Assembly: GCA_963922205.1 (NCBI GenBank)
Contig: CAWUHX010000160.1
Location: forward strand, 434,001-498,000
DNA: 64,000 nucleotides
Source: Romanomermis culicivorax
Taxonomy: Eukaryota > Nematoda > Enoplea > Mermithida > Mermithidae
Reading direction: 5' to 3'
Under the pieces are notes generated by a model. It saw only the letters and a list, made by a program, of their open reading frames with translations. It searched no databases and was not told where the DNA came from. Positions 11,401 to 21,122 of the stretch are shown piece after piece. Positions within the stretch are counted from its first letter, which is position 1, and every line of letters starts with the position of its first letter. A program made the translations under genes and the position numbers.

Positions 11401-13539
11401 TTTTATCAATCTGGCCAAGAAAGTCTTAGTCCATATGTTAAACGAGTTTGTGAATTTTCAGGAAAAAATCTTTGGACTCACTAATCGTAGACGCGCGATA
11501 TTAAAGGGTTCCATTTCAATCATACATGCACATAGGGGTTAGGGGGGTAAACCCCCATACCTGAGACCCTGGCCAAAAAAATCGTCAAACACCTCCCTTG
11601 AACTTTTTCCAAGGCAGCTCTTTTCATGATTTTTGTGCATATTTTGTATGAAAAACAGGCTTGCAGGACTTTTTTGTTTTTTCCTCACCCGCTCCCCTAC
11701 CCCCTGGGAAAAAAGTCCATGGACCCTCCCACTGGAAAATTCTTGCCGTGCATGTCTGATTTCAACCTCGATAGGTGCGCTGCATGTGAGAAATATCAGC
11801 AGAACAAAAGGACTACAGAAAGACAGGAATTTCGGTCATTCATTCTTACAAGAAGCTACTGAGGATGTTTCTCATAATACAGGCTGCTGTCGACCATTCC
11901 AAATACAAGTATTCCCGGAAAATTAATTGTTTTCTTGATCTTACAACTTTTTGCGAACAGACAAGATATTTTGATTTGGTTGGCGTTCTCAGAGCACATC
12001 ATATGATTCAAATTCCACAGGAAAAATTCAATGTGGCAAACAGGACGTGAATTTGTCACGGTAAGATGAAAAAGGCGAATTTTGACTTTTTTGCACAGAC
12101 TCGTACGTGCACATGATGAGGTATTGAGTGAATTCCCAACAAGCGATTCCAAACGAGCGATTGAGAATGTAATAACCTTTTCTTCCGTTTTCTTTGTGTA
12201 TAGTTAATGTTCTCGTTTATGTATGTTTTTACGTTTTCATCTTTTGTCTCCGCTTTCTTTCATTCTATTTTTTCTTGTCATCTACTTTTTTCTTTTTTGC
12301 TCAAAAAACAATACATTACAAGTTGTCATTTTTAATGAGCATAGACTCTCGTATAATTCTTATACAATTCGGCACGCTCTATTTCCTATTTAACTTTATC
12401 CTTTTTGATTTTTTTCTCATTCTCACGTACTTTCTATCTTAGTTTCTCGCTTTGACTCCTTTATCTTTCTCTTAATCTACTCTCATGATTCTTTTTTTTC
12501 TCTTTTTCACATTACTTTTTCTTTCTTATTTGCTTTCTTCGTGTTGCTTCTTCTTTCTTGTCACTTTTTTCATGTTTTTTTCGTTTTATAATGCTTTTCT
12601 ACCTATTTTCACTTATTCCTAAGGTCTTCATTTTGTTGACGTTTCCTTTCTCTTGATGTTTTGTTTCTTCCAGCATTCTCTTGTTTATGTTTTTTGTGCA
12701 GATTTTCAGACTTACAACGATGGAAGACTCAAGCATGCCGGACTGTACAAGAATTATACGGGTGACTACGGTTATTTAAAATGACAACTTGTAACGGTAT
12801 TGTATCATGAACAAAAAATGAAAAAATCAGATGACAGGAAGGAAGAAAATAAAAGAAAGATACAAAAGATGAAAACCTAAAACAAACAAACAAAAACATA
12901 TAAGCAACACACACGCAAAACGAAAGAAAAAGTAGAAAAGGAAAATAATGAAATAAGTATTATACATTCTCGATCACTCGTTCGAAATCGCACAATTGGG
13001 AATTCATCTCACTTGAGAATTTGGGAATCTGACATGGTAAAAAATTTGTGTATAGTAAATCTCAATAGTCATCTGCTAGCTCTAAAATTGATTTCTCATA
13101 TTTTGAACTGAAATACGATACGACCATGTAAATTATTTGCTAAAATTTATAGTGACCCAAATTCAACTCATTAAATTCTTCAGAATTTATTTTCTGTGGG
13201 GCACCCTTATTAAAACCGAGTATGATGAGCTACTGTTGTTTAGGCGACCACATGAAAACACGAAATTCAAAAGTACTCGCGTGAGATTGGAGCGACCGAA
13301 TTCACTTTTTGTTTCATGATATTCATGAATGATATGGTGAAAAAATACTCGTATATGTTAAATAGTTAGCTTGCTTTCGGATATTTGTCTTTGATAACCA
13401 CGACTTGATCATCTTCAAAAATTACCGCCCGCTTGTCTTTCATTGTTTGTAATAAAGCATTTTGCCAAAAATTGTTCGCCGGTTTCGCTATTTTATTCAA
13501 CGGTTCATCTACCGTCGATTCCGATATTCTTTTTGGCAT
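8470..13539 (-). CDS. APTX: Aprataxin (HIT plus zinc-finger form)
   Basis: Removes 5'-adenylate from abortive DNA ligation ends in the nucleus. Exons: 13375-13539, 10869-10987, 10762-10818, 10541-10644, 10338-10422 and 8470-8545; phases agree and give 201 residues. Visible family blocks are [51 protein letters not shown] and, in the last exon, [21 protein letters not shown]. The last is a C-x2-C...H-x3-C finger where vertebrates have C2H2/C2HE. There is no FHA domain. The HIT triad reads RLHLHV: the first His is Arg, while the middle (catalytic) His is kept. Exon 1 ends AAA followed by GCAAGC, a GC-AG intron that is forced by the protein match. The gene starts 178 bp after the MPP8-like stop. 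Identification is certain; the exon 5 donor (GTCAGT) is inferred but phase-perfect. Confidence 0.94.
8546..10337. other. Last intron of aprataxin, repeat-filled
   Basis: Runs from donor GTCAGT to acceptor TTCATAG, 1792 bp. It holds an inverted pair of related sequences: about 8570-8780 and about 9660-9920 in the opposite sense, sharing CACTGTCACCCTGAAAATC, GTAAATGTCATCCGA-like and TCCCCGCTGG-like words. A hairpin GGTGGCGTAAGCCACC lies near 9310. A TATAGTCTGTTT end of the TA-flanked family is at about 10000. No extra exon seen. Confidence 0.6.
11510..11765 (+). repeat. G/C-tract repeat, copy 1
   Basis: Near-exact reverse complement of 18990-19250. Shared words are CATACATGCACATAGGGG, AACTTTTTCCAAGGCAGCTC, CTTTTCATGATTTTTGTGCA and AGTCCATGGACCCTCC, ending TTGCCGTGCATGTCTGA. 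A more diverged relative is near 51780-51850. Chance reading frames cross it, but the matching copies lack a common frame. Confidence 0.7.
12125..13010. repeat. Large fold-back element, about 260-bp arms
   Basis: Left arm about 12125-12385 and right arm about 12735-13010 are inverted copies. Shared words are GTGAATTCCCAA, CGAGAATGTA, TTTTCATCTTTTGT, ACAAGTTGTCATTTT and CGTATAATTCTT. Both arms are strongly pyrimidine-rich on one strand. No coding frame. The whole element sits in an aprataxin intron, so it is transcribed with that gene and could fold into a hairpin. Confidence 0.75.
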
Positions 13540-13552
13540 TGTCCTGTGAAAA
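13537..13552 (-). other. Possible trans-splice acceptor or 5' UTR acceptor before aprataxin ATG
   Basis: Read on the minus strand, TTTTTCACAG ends at 13544 and is followed by GACA and the aprataxin ATG at 13539-13537. A good 3' splice site so close to a start codon, in a short gap behind another gene, is what SL trans-splicing would need. It could also be the acceptor of a small 5' UTR intron, or chance. Confidence 0.35.
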
Positions 13553-13645
13553 ACATTGCTGCGTATGTAACTTCGACTTCTAATGACGAAAAACATAGAA
13601 CTTGTCGCTCAAGACAGAGAATATATAAAACTGAGGAAAGAAATA

Positions 13646-13651
13646 TTTATT
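13646..13651 (-). terminator. Poly(A) signal AATAAA of the MPP8-like gene
   Basis: AATAAA on the minus strand, 67 nt after the MPP8-like stop codon and about 100 nt before the aprataxin acceptor. This spacing resembles intercistronic regions of nematode operons. Confidence 0.55.
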
Positions 13652-13717
13652 TCACACAAAAAGGCGTAAAATTATATATTTTTTACATGAATATGGACAA
13701 AAAAACAAGCAAATCGC

Positions 13718-16700
13718 TTATCGCCTTTGTAAAACAAAAGCTTGAATAAGTAATTTACATTTGGACATTCGGAAGTCGTCCGCGCATTTTATCGTTAATT
13801 CGTTGGTACCGTTTTTCAAACAATTCAATTTATAAATGAAACGCCAATCATCTTGAACACACTTTTGTTCTTGGCCATTTAATAGAACGTTCACAACGGG
13901 CGACAGACCCCATAAACGTACGCAAATCGATTGCGTACCGAATTTCGATAAACCAATAATCAAAATTTCGTGATCCCGGTTTGATCTCATAACGGCCGGC
14001 AACTTCTGGTGAGGGAAAATGATTCGAAAAACACGCGATTCGTTCAACGAATAACAATGTAACGGGAAAAGCGGCAGTCGTATTTGGAGCTTGTCTAAGT
14101 CTAAAATCGATTGAAGAGTTTGATCGAACGCCAATTTAACCCGTTTTTCGTGCGTTTGGATCAACTTGTTGATCGTTTTATTGAAAATTAAGGACGACAA
14201 GGGTGTTCCGCTGGCTCCCACGGCGTTAAAATCGGCCCCCGACTCCAATAACTTAGTAACAAACAAATTCAAACTTTTGGAGCACGCCATTAATAATGGA
14301 GTTTCGCCAGCGTGATTGGGCAAATTCGCCGCGGCCCCCAATGACAACAATTTCGTGACTTTACACAAATATTCGCTCTGGATGGCCATCATAAGAGCCG
14401 TATCACCTTCCCTGCTCCGCAAATTTAAATTAGCGCCGTTTTGAACCAATAATTCCATAATATCGTCGATAATATGGCACGAGTCGCATTTCGTTAATAC
14501 CAAATTCATCAAAACCGTCCTACCGTATTCGTCCAGAGCGTTCAAATTGTAAGCCGATACGCTTTTTGAATTTTTCGCTGCCAATAAGGCCGAACGTACC
14601 AAATCGAAATGCCCCAATCGACAAGATTCGAAAAGATCCGTTTGAGTGACGATGTGCGTTTTCGTGCGGTCGAAATTTTGACTTTTATGCATTAAAGATT
14701 TAAAATAATCGTTCAAGTTCAATTTTCTGTCTAACATATCTTCCAAACTGGTAGATTTTTTGGATGTCGAAGCGACGGCGACGGAAAGGTTGCTCAATTC
14801 AACTGTCGGCGCTGCTGATAACGCAGGTGCGTCTTCTTCCGGAATCGAAGGCAATTGCGGCGATTCGCTGCTTTCCTTATTATTGTCGTCGTTTATCCTT
14901 TCCAGACTCAGAATTTTCGTTTCCGTGGGCGGTTGTTCGTCGACAGCAGCGACGACAACATTTTGATTTTTTGCTTTGGTCAACGGAAGCCATAATCCGC
15001 TGAATAAGGGTTTTAAAACGCGTGGTGGAGTTTGCTGCTGCTGTTTTTGAAAAGAATCGATGGGCGGCGGAGTTTGGTTCCGCTCTCCCAGACTCATTCC
15101 AACTTCCACATCGGCAGCTTCGAGATTTTTGTCATTGACGATCAACGGAATTCCTGGGCTAATAGAACGTTGATTGTTGGTTTCATCGGTCATAGTAGAA
15201 CTTTCGGTTTCTATTTTCCTAAGTGAGTCATCAGTCAGCGCAATTTTACTGTGATCTTTCGAAAGATTATTGGAATTCTCTTTCACAGGGTCTTTAGAAA
15301 TTTCGTTGTGGTCGTCAACTCGCAAGTCTTCCGACGAAGCGTCAACTCTGACAGGGCCATCAGCGGCCTTTTCATCATTTTGAGACGTTTGGTATGATTC
15401 CTAAAATGTAGAAAAATGAAACGTGACTCTGTCAATCAGAAAAATGCACGAGCCAAATAACGCTAAAAAAGATCTCATATCAGGAACTTCATACCTCTAA
15501 TAACATATTAAATTTTGAGGAATTTTTATCTATGGGATTTTTTCAAGATCATATGCTAAATAATTTTGTTTCAGCAAAAGCATGTTTCAAGTTAATTGCC
15601 TTGAAACCAGCTGTATGATGTCGATGCACTGGCTATATTATTTGTCTCGAAGAACGCATGTGAAAGTCAAGTTTATATACTTGTATAACGCTCTCCACAC
15701 GGCCAACCGATTTCAATGAAGTTGTGAGTACCGTTAAGCATTCTGTCATTTCCTAAAAGCGGTAAAAATGACAAACATAAATGAAAAAGAAAAGAAAATA
15801 AAAAAAGAAATATTAGTAAAAAGTGTTGAAATTTCCCCACTCAGCAAAAGTTCATAGAATCGGCTGCTGCATCGACAGATGCTACAGAAAAATATTTTGT
15901 GATTCAGGTTTCTAAAACAGTCCGCACAGATTCCAAGTCATCTAATCTTGCTGTGCTTCAGAATTTTCGTATTCGTTCCAGAAGATCGTCATTTTTGATC
16001 AATTTTTCATCGATTCGTTTTTTCAAAAATCATCAATTTTTAGCCTGTTTCTGTCGACATCCTGGAAATATCAAACGAGATGTTGGTAAAAGAAAACTTC
16101 TGTAAAAAGTATTCACTGAGTTACAAAAATACATCAAAGTTAAGGTAGAGGTGAGTAATAATATATAGCAATGCAATATTTTAGAAGTGTGCGATATTTT
16201 TCATAACCCTGTAGTCAGTTAAAAAACCAATCACATCGAAATTCTTAAGCTCTACTATGTCTTCCTTACTTGTTTCACAGTCGGCACTCCAGCAATAGTA
16301 TTAGGAGTCGTAATTGTCTCTAGTATATAGTGGTTTGGAGTCACCTGATTATGATCAATCTCCATACCATTGACGCTAGAATTAGCGTTTTCTTCAGGTA
16401 ATCCCGTGTCGCCGTCACTCAAATCACCGTGAAGAACTCGTCTAATAACCGAATCGATTACCAAATCGATCAAGTCGACATTGACAGAAGTTTTAGAAGA
16501 TTTGGAATTCCTCTTTTTTGCCGAAAAAACCGAGACATTTGCCAATAAATTGTCCAATAGATGCAGTTCCTGATCTACCGAATCGTTCTGTACTTTATCG
16601 ACCACAGTAACGCTGTTACTAACATTATCATATAAGTTTTCGTCAGATTTGGATACAGTTTTCTCATTGTTCTCATCATTTTCATTATTTTCTTGAAACG

Positions 16701-17495
16701 AAGGACCCGTCATTTCGAAAATATTTGTCAATGGTAAATTTTCGACGACGCATTTTTCGTTAATACTATTGCTAGGCTGATCGTCGGCTAATTTATCATC
16801 GTCTTTACCATTTTTGTCATTATCGGAAGCCGAGCTCGATAACGCCGATTCGTCCAAATATTCGGTACGTTTGCGTTTCACTCGCTGATAAACTGCGTCT
16901 CCGGTGGCGGTAGTCAAATCATCTTTATCGATTCCTCTAAATATGGAACATTGCATCAATTTCGAAAGTTCTGAAGCACGGGTCTTTCGCCTCTTTGATC
17001 CAGATGACGGCGACTTTATTGCCGAAACCGTCGATGGGGCAGAAGATTGATCGAGATTGTTCGATTTTGAACAACTTTGCACCGAAGACTTCGAGGAGCA
17101 CGGAGAAACAACTTGTTTCTGAGGGGATGAATTTCTAACGGTATCTGAAGAAGTAGGGTCTTTTTTTCTCTTCAAAAAACGGCAAAGGTATTTGTAAATA
17201 GTACACAATAAATCTGTATATATGAACAATATACGATATGAACATATGATATCCGGATGTATGTACAACTATGTTTTAGCTTACTATTCAGCACGGTTTT
17301 CTTTGACGCTAAAAAGTTTTCAATGAAGTCCGCGCAAGATTCCAAATTTTCTTCCGGTTCCCAAGTATCATTGCTTGGCGAATAATTGGCCCAACGAACT
17401 CTGTATTGAATTTTGCCATTCTTCATCGTACGCATGTCGACGATCGCTTCGACTTCGTAAAGCTCCTCTTCGTCCAGAGGCGCTTCTGTCTTCAT
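13718..17495 (-). CDS. MPHOSPH8: M-phase phosphoprotein 8-like protein (chromodomain plus ankyrin repeats)
   Basis: In vertebrates MPP8 reads H3K9me3 as part of the HUSH complex, which silences LINE-1 and other intronless transcripts. Exons: 17285-17495, about 16270-17213, 15681-15752 (small, less sure) and 13718-15400; together about 969 residues, against about 860 in human. Residues about 9-68 form a chromodomain (LYEVEAIVDM, YRVRWANY, DTWEPEENLESC). The aromatic cage Tyr, Trp and Tyr are present, so methyl-lysine binding is expected. A long Ser/Asp/Lys-rich low-complexity middle follows. Near residue 625 begin four ankyrin repeats (GRTVLMNLVL, GDTALMMAIQ, GETPLLMACS, then GADFNAVGASGTPLSSLI), and a globular C-terminal domain ends QAFVLQRR. 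The exon 2 acceptor (ATATATACAG, 62-71 bp intron) is the only phase-compatible one found. That the chromodomain and ankyrin parts are one gene rests on phase and family order. Confidence 0.85.
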
Positions 17496-18240
17496 TTTAC
17501 GACTTAGAATTCTAATACGAGGTTGACTATACCAGAAGAGAAGAAAAATATAAAACCTGATGCGCAAAATTGGATAGAAAATCACGAAAAGATCAGAAAT
17601 TTCTTAGGATTAATAACGTCCGGTACAACTGCAGTGACTTGACGTGTATAAATTCACAACTTTTTAAACCTTATGGTGCACACAATGAATTCAGTACTCC
17701 TTTTTGTACCCGTCATAATGCACCGGTAAACAGCAATAAGGTTCGCAATTATGGCAGGGGTAAATCCATTATTTTGGATGGGAGTATCGCGATCTTTTTT
17801 GTCGCCAGTATGTCCCATGCAGAGGGTGTTCTCTCATTAACTCAGTGTCTCATTTACTCTGTATTCACTTTATTCCGATTCCAAACATGGACAAACGCCC
17901 CATTGGCCATAACATGTATAAAATATAGAAAAATGAAACTTTTTTCAAAATATAAACATTTTTCAACAAATATTATTTTCAAAACATAAAACAAAATTTT
18001 CAATCATCGGACAAACTAACCTACTAGAAGCGTTTGATATACTTTCTTCATGTAAGTCGAAGCCTGCCAACAAAAAAAATAGATGACAAAACTTGGGGTC
18101 AGAAAACTATCTAATCTATATTGGATCATCTGTCACCGGCCAGGCTTGAGAGTTGGACGGTGACAGATGATCTGGTCGGTTTTTTGTTAGTTTAATCTAT
18201 TATAACATGCTGTCTTTTTTATTATATTTTTTGCCTCTTC
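17496..18240. other. Upstream region of the MPP8-like gene
   Basis: No exon recognised. It should contain the MPP8-like promoter. The one notable structure is the perfect hairpin at 18124-18172. An open frame on the plus strand (17570-17989) has no family signature and AT-rich codon use unlike the real exons. Confidence 0.4.
18124..18172. repeat. Perfect 15-bp inverted repeat (hairpin)
   Basis: GATCATCTGTCACCG at 18124-18138 is exactly reversed at 18158-18172, with a 19-nt spacer. It lies between the MPP8-like gene and a LINE fragment. No T-run follows in the manner of a terminator, and no family was recognised. Confidence 0.7.
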
Positions 18241-18722
18241 CTTCTTTTAATCATGTTGAAAGTGCTCTTATGAAAAATAATCTGGTGAACGAACCCCGCG
18301 GATTTTGCGGTACTCTGGTACCAAATTACATCGAGCTAGTTCTATTGTCCTAGGTATGGGGTCGAAAACCAACCAGAGAATATTAGAGATATGAAGTCCC
18401 AAATGAAGTTCTCGATTCTTCCAATTTATACATTTTCAAAACGAAAATTACCAAAATTGATTTTTCAAAGTATTTTAGGGGAGCGAGTTAGCCTTTTACA
18501 AAATTGTAACCTGCGCTTCCTTTTAATTGTCACTTTATGTTTACTGTAATTCTTATTTCGGTTTTTATGTTTTCTCATCCTCCTTTCATCCAAACTAATC
18601 GTTGACGAGTTTTCTAAGTTCTCAACATCCTTTTTTTGTGTGTCCTTTTTTCCTCTTGTTTGATAAAAGTGTTGTAAATTTTACTTCAACAGGTAATAAA
18701 ATATTTCATTCATTCATTCATT
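18240..18722 (+). mobile_element. 5'-truncated LINE fragment (same family as the 21-22.8 kb copy)
   Basis: Aligns with the 3' end of the LINE at 20022-22797: TCTTCCAATT, ACCAAAATTGATTTTTCAAA, GAGCGAGTTAGCCT and a GTCACTTTATGTTTACTGTA stretch. It ends CAGGTAATAAAATATTTCAT followed by ATTC repeats, the same tail as the larger copy. The reading frame is destroyed. Confidence 0.75.
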
Positions 18723-18989
18723 ATCCCTTTCTCTTTTCTTTTTTTCTCCTTCCATTTTCTTTTTCTCTTCTTTTACTTTGTTTAATTTTTCATTATTAGC
18801 GCTTTTTTTCTTTCTAAAAAGCCAAAAGGAGCATGACACATAGTTTAGTGTTTTTTCAAGTGTCACTATTTTTCAACTTTCAAGTAGCATCAGACGAGAT
18901 AACTGCGGTACCAGATGATGAGCTAGTACCCAGCATCAGATCTCAATTCATGTCACGACTAATTTTACTGAATAACTTGCTAACAGTAT
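18723..18989. other. Pyrimidine-rich stretch
   Basis: T/C-rich low-complexity sequence following the LINE tail; no gene or known element seen. Confidence 0.4.
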
Positions 18990-19250
18990 CAGACATGCAC
19001 GGCAAGAATTTTCCAGGGGGGGAGGGTCCATGGACTTTTTTCCTGGGGGGTAGGGGAGTGGGTCAGCAAAAAAACAAAAAAAAAAGTTCTGCAAGCCTGC
19101 GTTTCATACAAAATATGCACAAAAATCATGAAAAAAGCTGTCTTGGAAAAAGTTCAGGGGGGTATTTGACGACTTTTTTGGGCCAGGGGGGTGGCCAGGG
19201 TCTCAGGTATGGCGGTTTACCCCCCTACTCCCCCTATGTGCATGTATGAA
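18990..19250 (-). repeat. G/C-tract repeat, copy 2
   Basis: Inverted partner of 11510-11765, about 7.3 kb away. It keeps GACATGCACGGCAAGAATTT at one end and ATGTGCATGTATGA at the other. Includes several runs of five to six G. Confidence 0.7.
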
Positions 19251-19789
19251 CAGTATAGAAAAATATCATTATCTTCAACAGTTTGACGCTGATTATTTTT
19301 GCCAAGATCACAAAAACGATTTAGGAACAAACCAAACTTCTGGACTGGCTGGTACCAGATGAACCGATAGGACATATCTAAGAGGTCCGACAGTTTAGGC
19401 AGAAGTGGTGAGCAAGTGCTCAAAAAATGCGTTTTTCGACCAAAAATGAACAAAACACGCTCATGATCAATGAATTTTTGCTTTCAAACCGACACTGAGC
19501 ATTATTTCAGCGCGAAGCGCCGAAAATTTTCGTCTTTTTGACTGATTTTCGCTCCAAAAAAAGTCATTTTTTAACTGAAAAAATATTTTTTTCCCGTCGA
19601 TTTCCGGCCGATTAGGGTAGTAGCTGTCGAGAACTGAAAGTTAAAGGAGGTGGAGTCGACAGCTGCCTATCGGATGGAAAATTCTCGGAGAGGCCCTTCC
19701 CTCTTCTACAGGTATGCAATAAAATTGGTCCACTTGTGAGCAAACATACTATTAGTTCGTTCCTATATAATTTTAAAAAAAATTTTGGG

Positions 19790-20021
19790 GATCGGATACA
19801 GAAAAGATGCATTTTAGAAGGTCATAATCTCAAAATGTTCCAGCGCTTCGCACCGGTTACAACTTTAATAATCATTATTATGTATTACCTAGCTCAGGCG
19901 CGGCTTTTATCATGTCTACCTTCATTTATCACTCAATCTACAAAAGTTTTCATCATCTTAAACGTCTCATCTCATGTTTTAATTGGCAATCTTCAATATT
20001 TTAACATGATATTAACATGAT
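19790..20021 (-). repeat. R2-family repeat, copy 2, first part
   Basis: Reverse orientation of the right third of R2 (7560-7760): CAGGCGCGGCTTTTATCATG, TCATCTTAAACGTCTCATCT and TTTAACATGATATTA. The rest of the same copy resumes at 22798, so the LINE plus R4 block between them was inserted into it. Confidence 0.65.
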
Positions 20022-20046
20022 CCCTCGCATTGGGTCCTGATGGGAC

Positions 20047-21122
20047 TCAGGCTTTTTTTGGTTTGAAAACCAGGAGCCAAATGGCTCCTAGGCCTAAATT
20101 TTTAGGGGCCCAATTAAAATTTTGGGAGCCAAAAATTTTTAATTGAAGAATATTGAAAAACGTGCTTGTAACACACTGTAGAACGTACTATGTAATTAAA
20201 TTATGTAGATATTCAATCAATTGATACGAGTTTTAAAAAATCACTGTTCAAAATTTGATTTCCACCCAGCGTTTTCAGTTACAGGCATCTTTCCACACGT
20301 ACAAACATCGGCCGAGAATTCTTTGTAGAAAGAAAATTTTTTATGCAGAAAACGCGATATTTCGTTTAATTTTGCACAAATCTTCATCCAAGATTGTACT
20401 TGAGTTCATTTCCTTCCGACTCAAAAGTATAGGGTTTTGAAATTGCAGCTTCTGCTCTCATTTTTCTGTTGTTTCCTATATCTTTCCGGCGCTATGCAAC
20501 GATTTTTTTCAGATTTTGACATTCTAAATGCTGGAAAATCATTTTAAGGATAACTTATTCGATAAACATACAAGGTTCGAAAACATGTAATCATTTAACA
20601 AACTAAAAAATATGTTCATACTTTCATAAGTTTGACAAGCTCAAATTAAACTTGAAATTTATGAACATCACCTCCATTATAATCATGAATTCAAACTCGG
20701 CTCCATATTTAAAATAATAGTAACAAAAATGGAAAAATTGAGATATTTATCACCAGAATTCTTTTGCACCAAATGCACCAAAATTCATCTTTTCCATTTC
20801 GAACCCGCATGTTTTTTCCCTTCGTCAAGAATTTTTTTTCCAGAAAGTTTGATTTATAGAGAAACAGTGAATAGACTAATTAAAAAAATCATATAATAAG
20901 ATCCGGCGCGAAGCGCCGGAAAATTTTCGATGTTTTATGATTTTAGAGCCTGTAAAACACTTACTTCAAATCTAAAATTGAATGAAAACAGCTACAATTC
21001 ACCATAATATAAATGAATATGTCAAAATTTTAGGAGCCAAAATGGCTCCTGAACCTAAAATTTTAGGAGCCATTTCCAAACTTTTAGGGGCCCAGGCCCC
21101 TAAAATGACTAAAAAAAGCCTG
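20047..21122 (+). mobile_element. R4-family TIR element, copy 2, nested in the LINE
   Basis: Begins CAGGCTTTTTTTGG and ends CTAAAAAAAGCCTG. The inner flanks are also inverted (GGAGCCAAATGGCTCC and AAAATTTTAGGAGCC). TGATGGG occurs on both sides, as expected for a target duplication of about 7-8 bp; the LINE codons for GPDG supply that target. A perfect GC hairpin lies at 20902-20920. Non-coding, about 1.08 kb; hAT-like by end and duplication, not proven. Confidence 0.7.
20902..20920. repeat. Dispersed GC palindrome (8-bp stem, 3-nt loop)
   Basis: TCCGGCGCGAAGCGCCGGA, a perfect hairpin. The same hairpin, with loop GAA, GCA or AAA, is at 24646-24664 and 30421-30439. Imperfect versions occur near 7228, 19510, 23135, 24219, 30302, 36204, 36770, 40119 and 40484. 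Confidence 0.85.

Larger units (their letters stand above)
10988..13374. other. GC-AG first intron of aprataxin
   Basis: A 2387-bp intron beginning GCAAGC and ending ATATTTCAG. The GC donor is deduced because the family match runs from KYPK straight into ARNHFL and no GT donor can produce it. The intron houses the 11510-11765 G/C-tract repeat and the large fold-back element at 12125-13010. Confidence 0.75.

Noticed and set aside
11626..11926. Open frames through the G/C-tract repeat
   Set aside because: They overlap a dispersed repeat and the inverted copy at 18990-19250 does not keep the frame.
14760..15226. Open frames on the plus strand opposite the MPP8-like exon
   Set aside because: Antisense shadows of a long coding exon.
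17570..17989. 139-codon open frame, plus strand
   Set aside because: AT-rich codon use, no family signature, no splice context; lies in the likely promoter of the MPP8-like gene.
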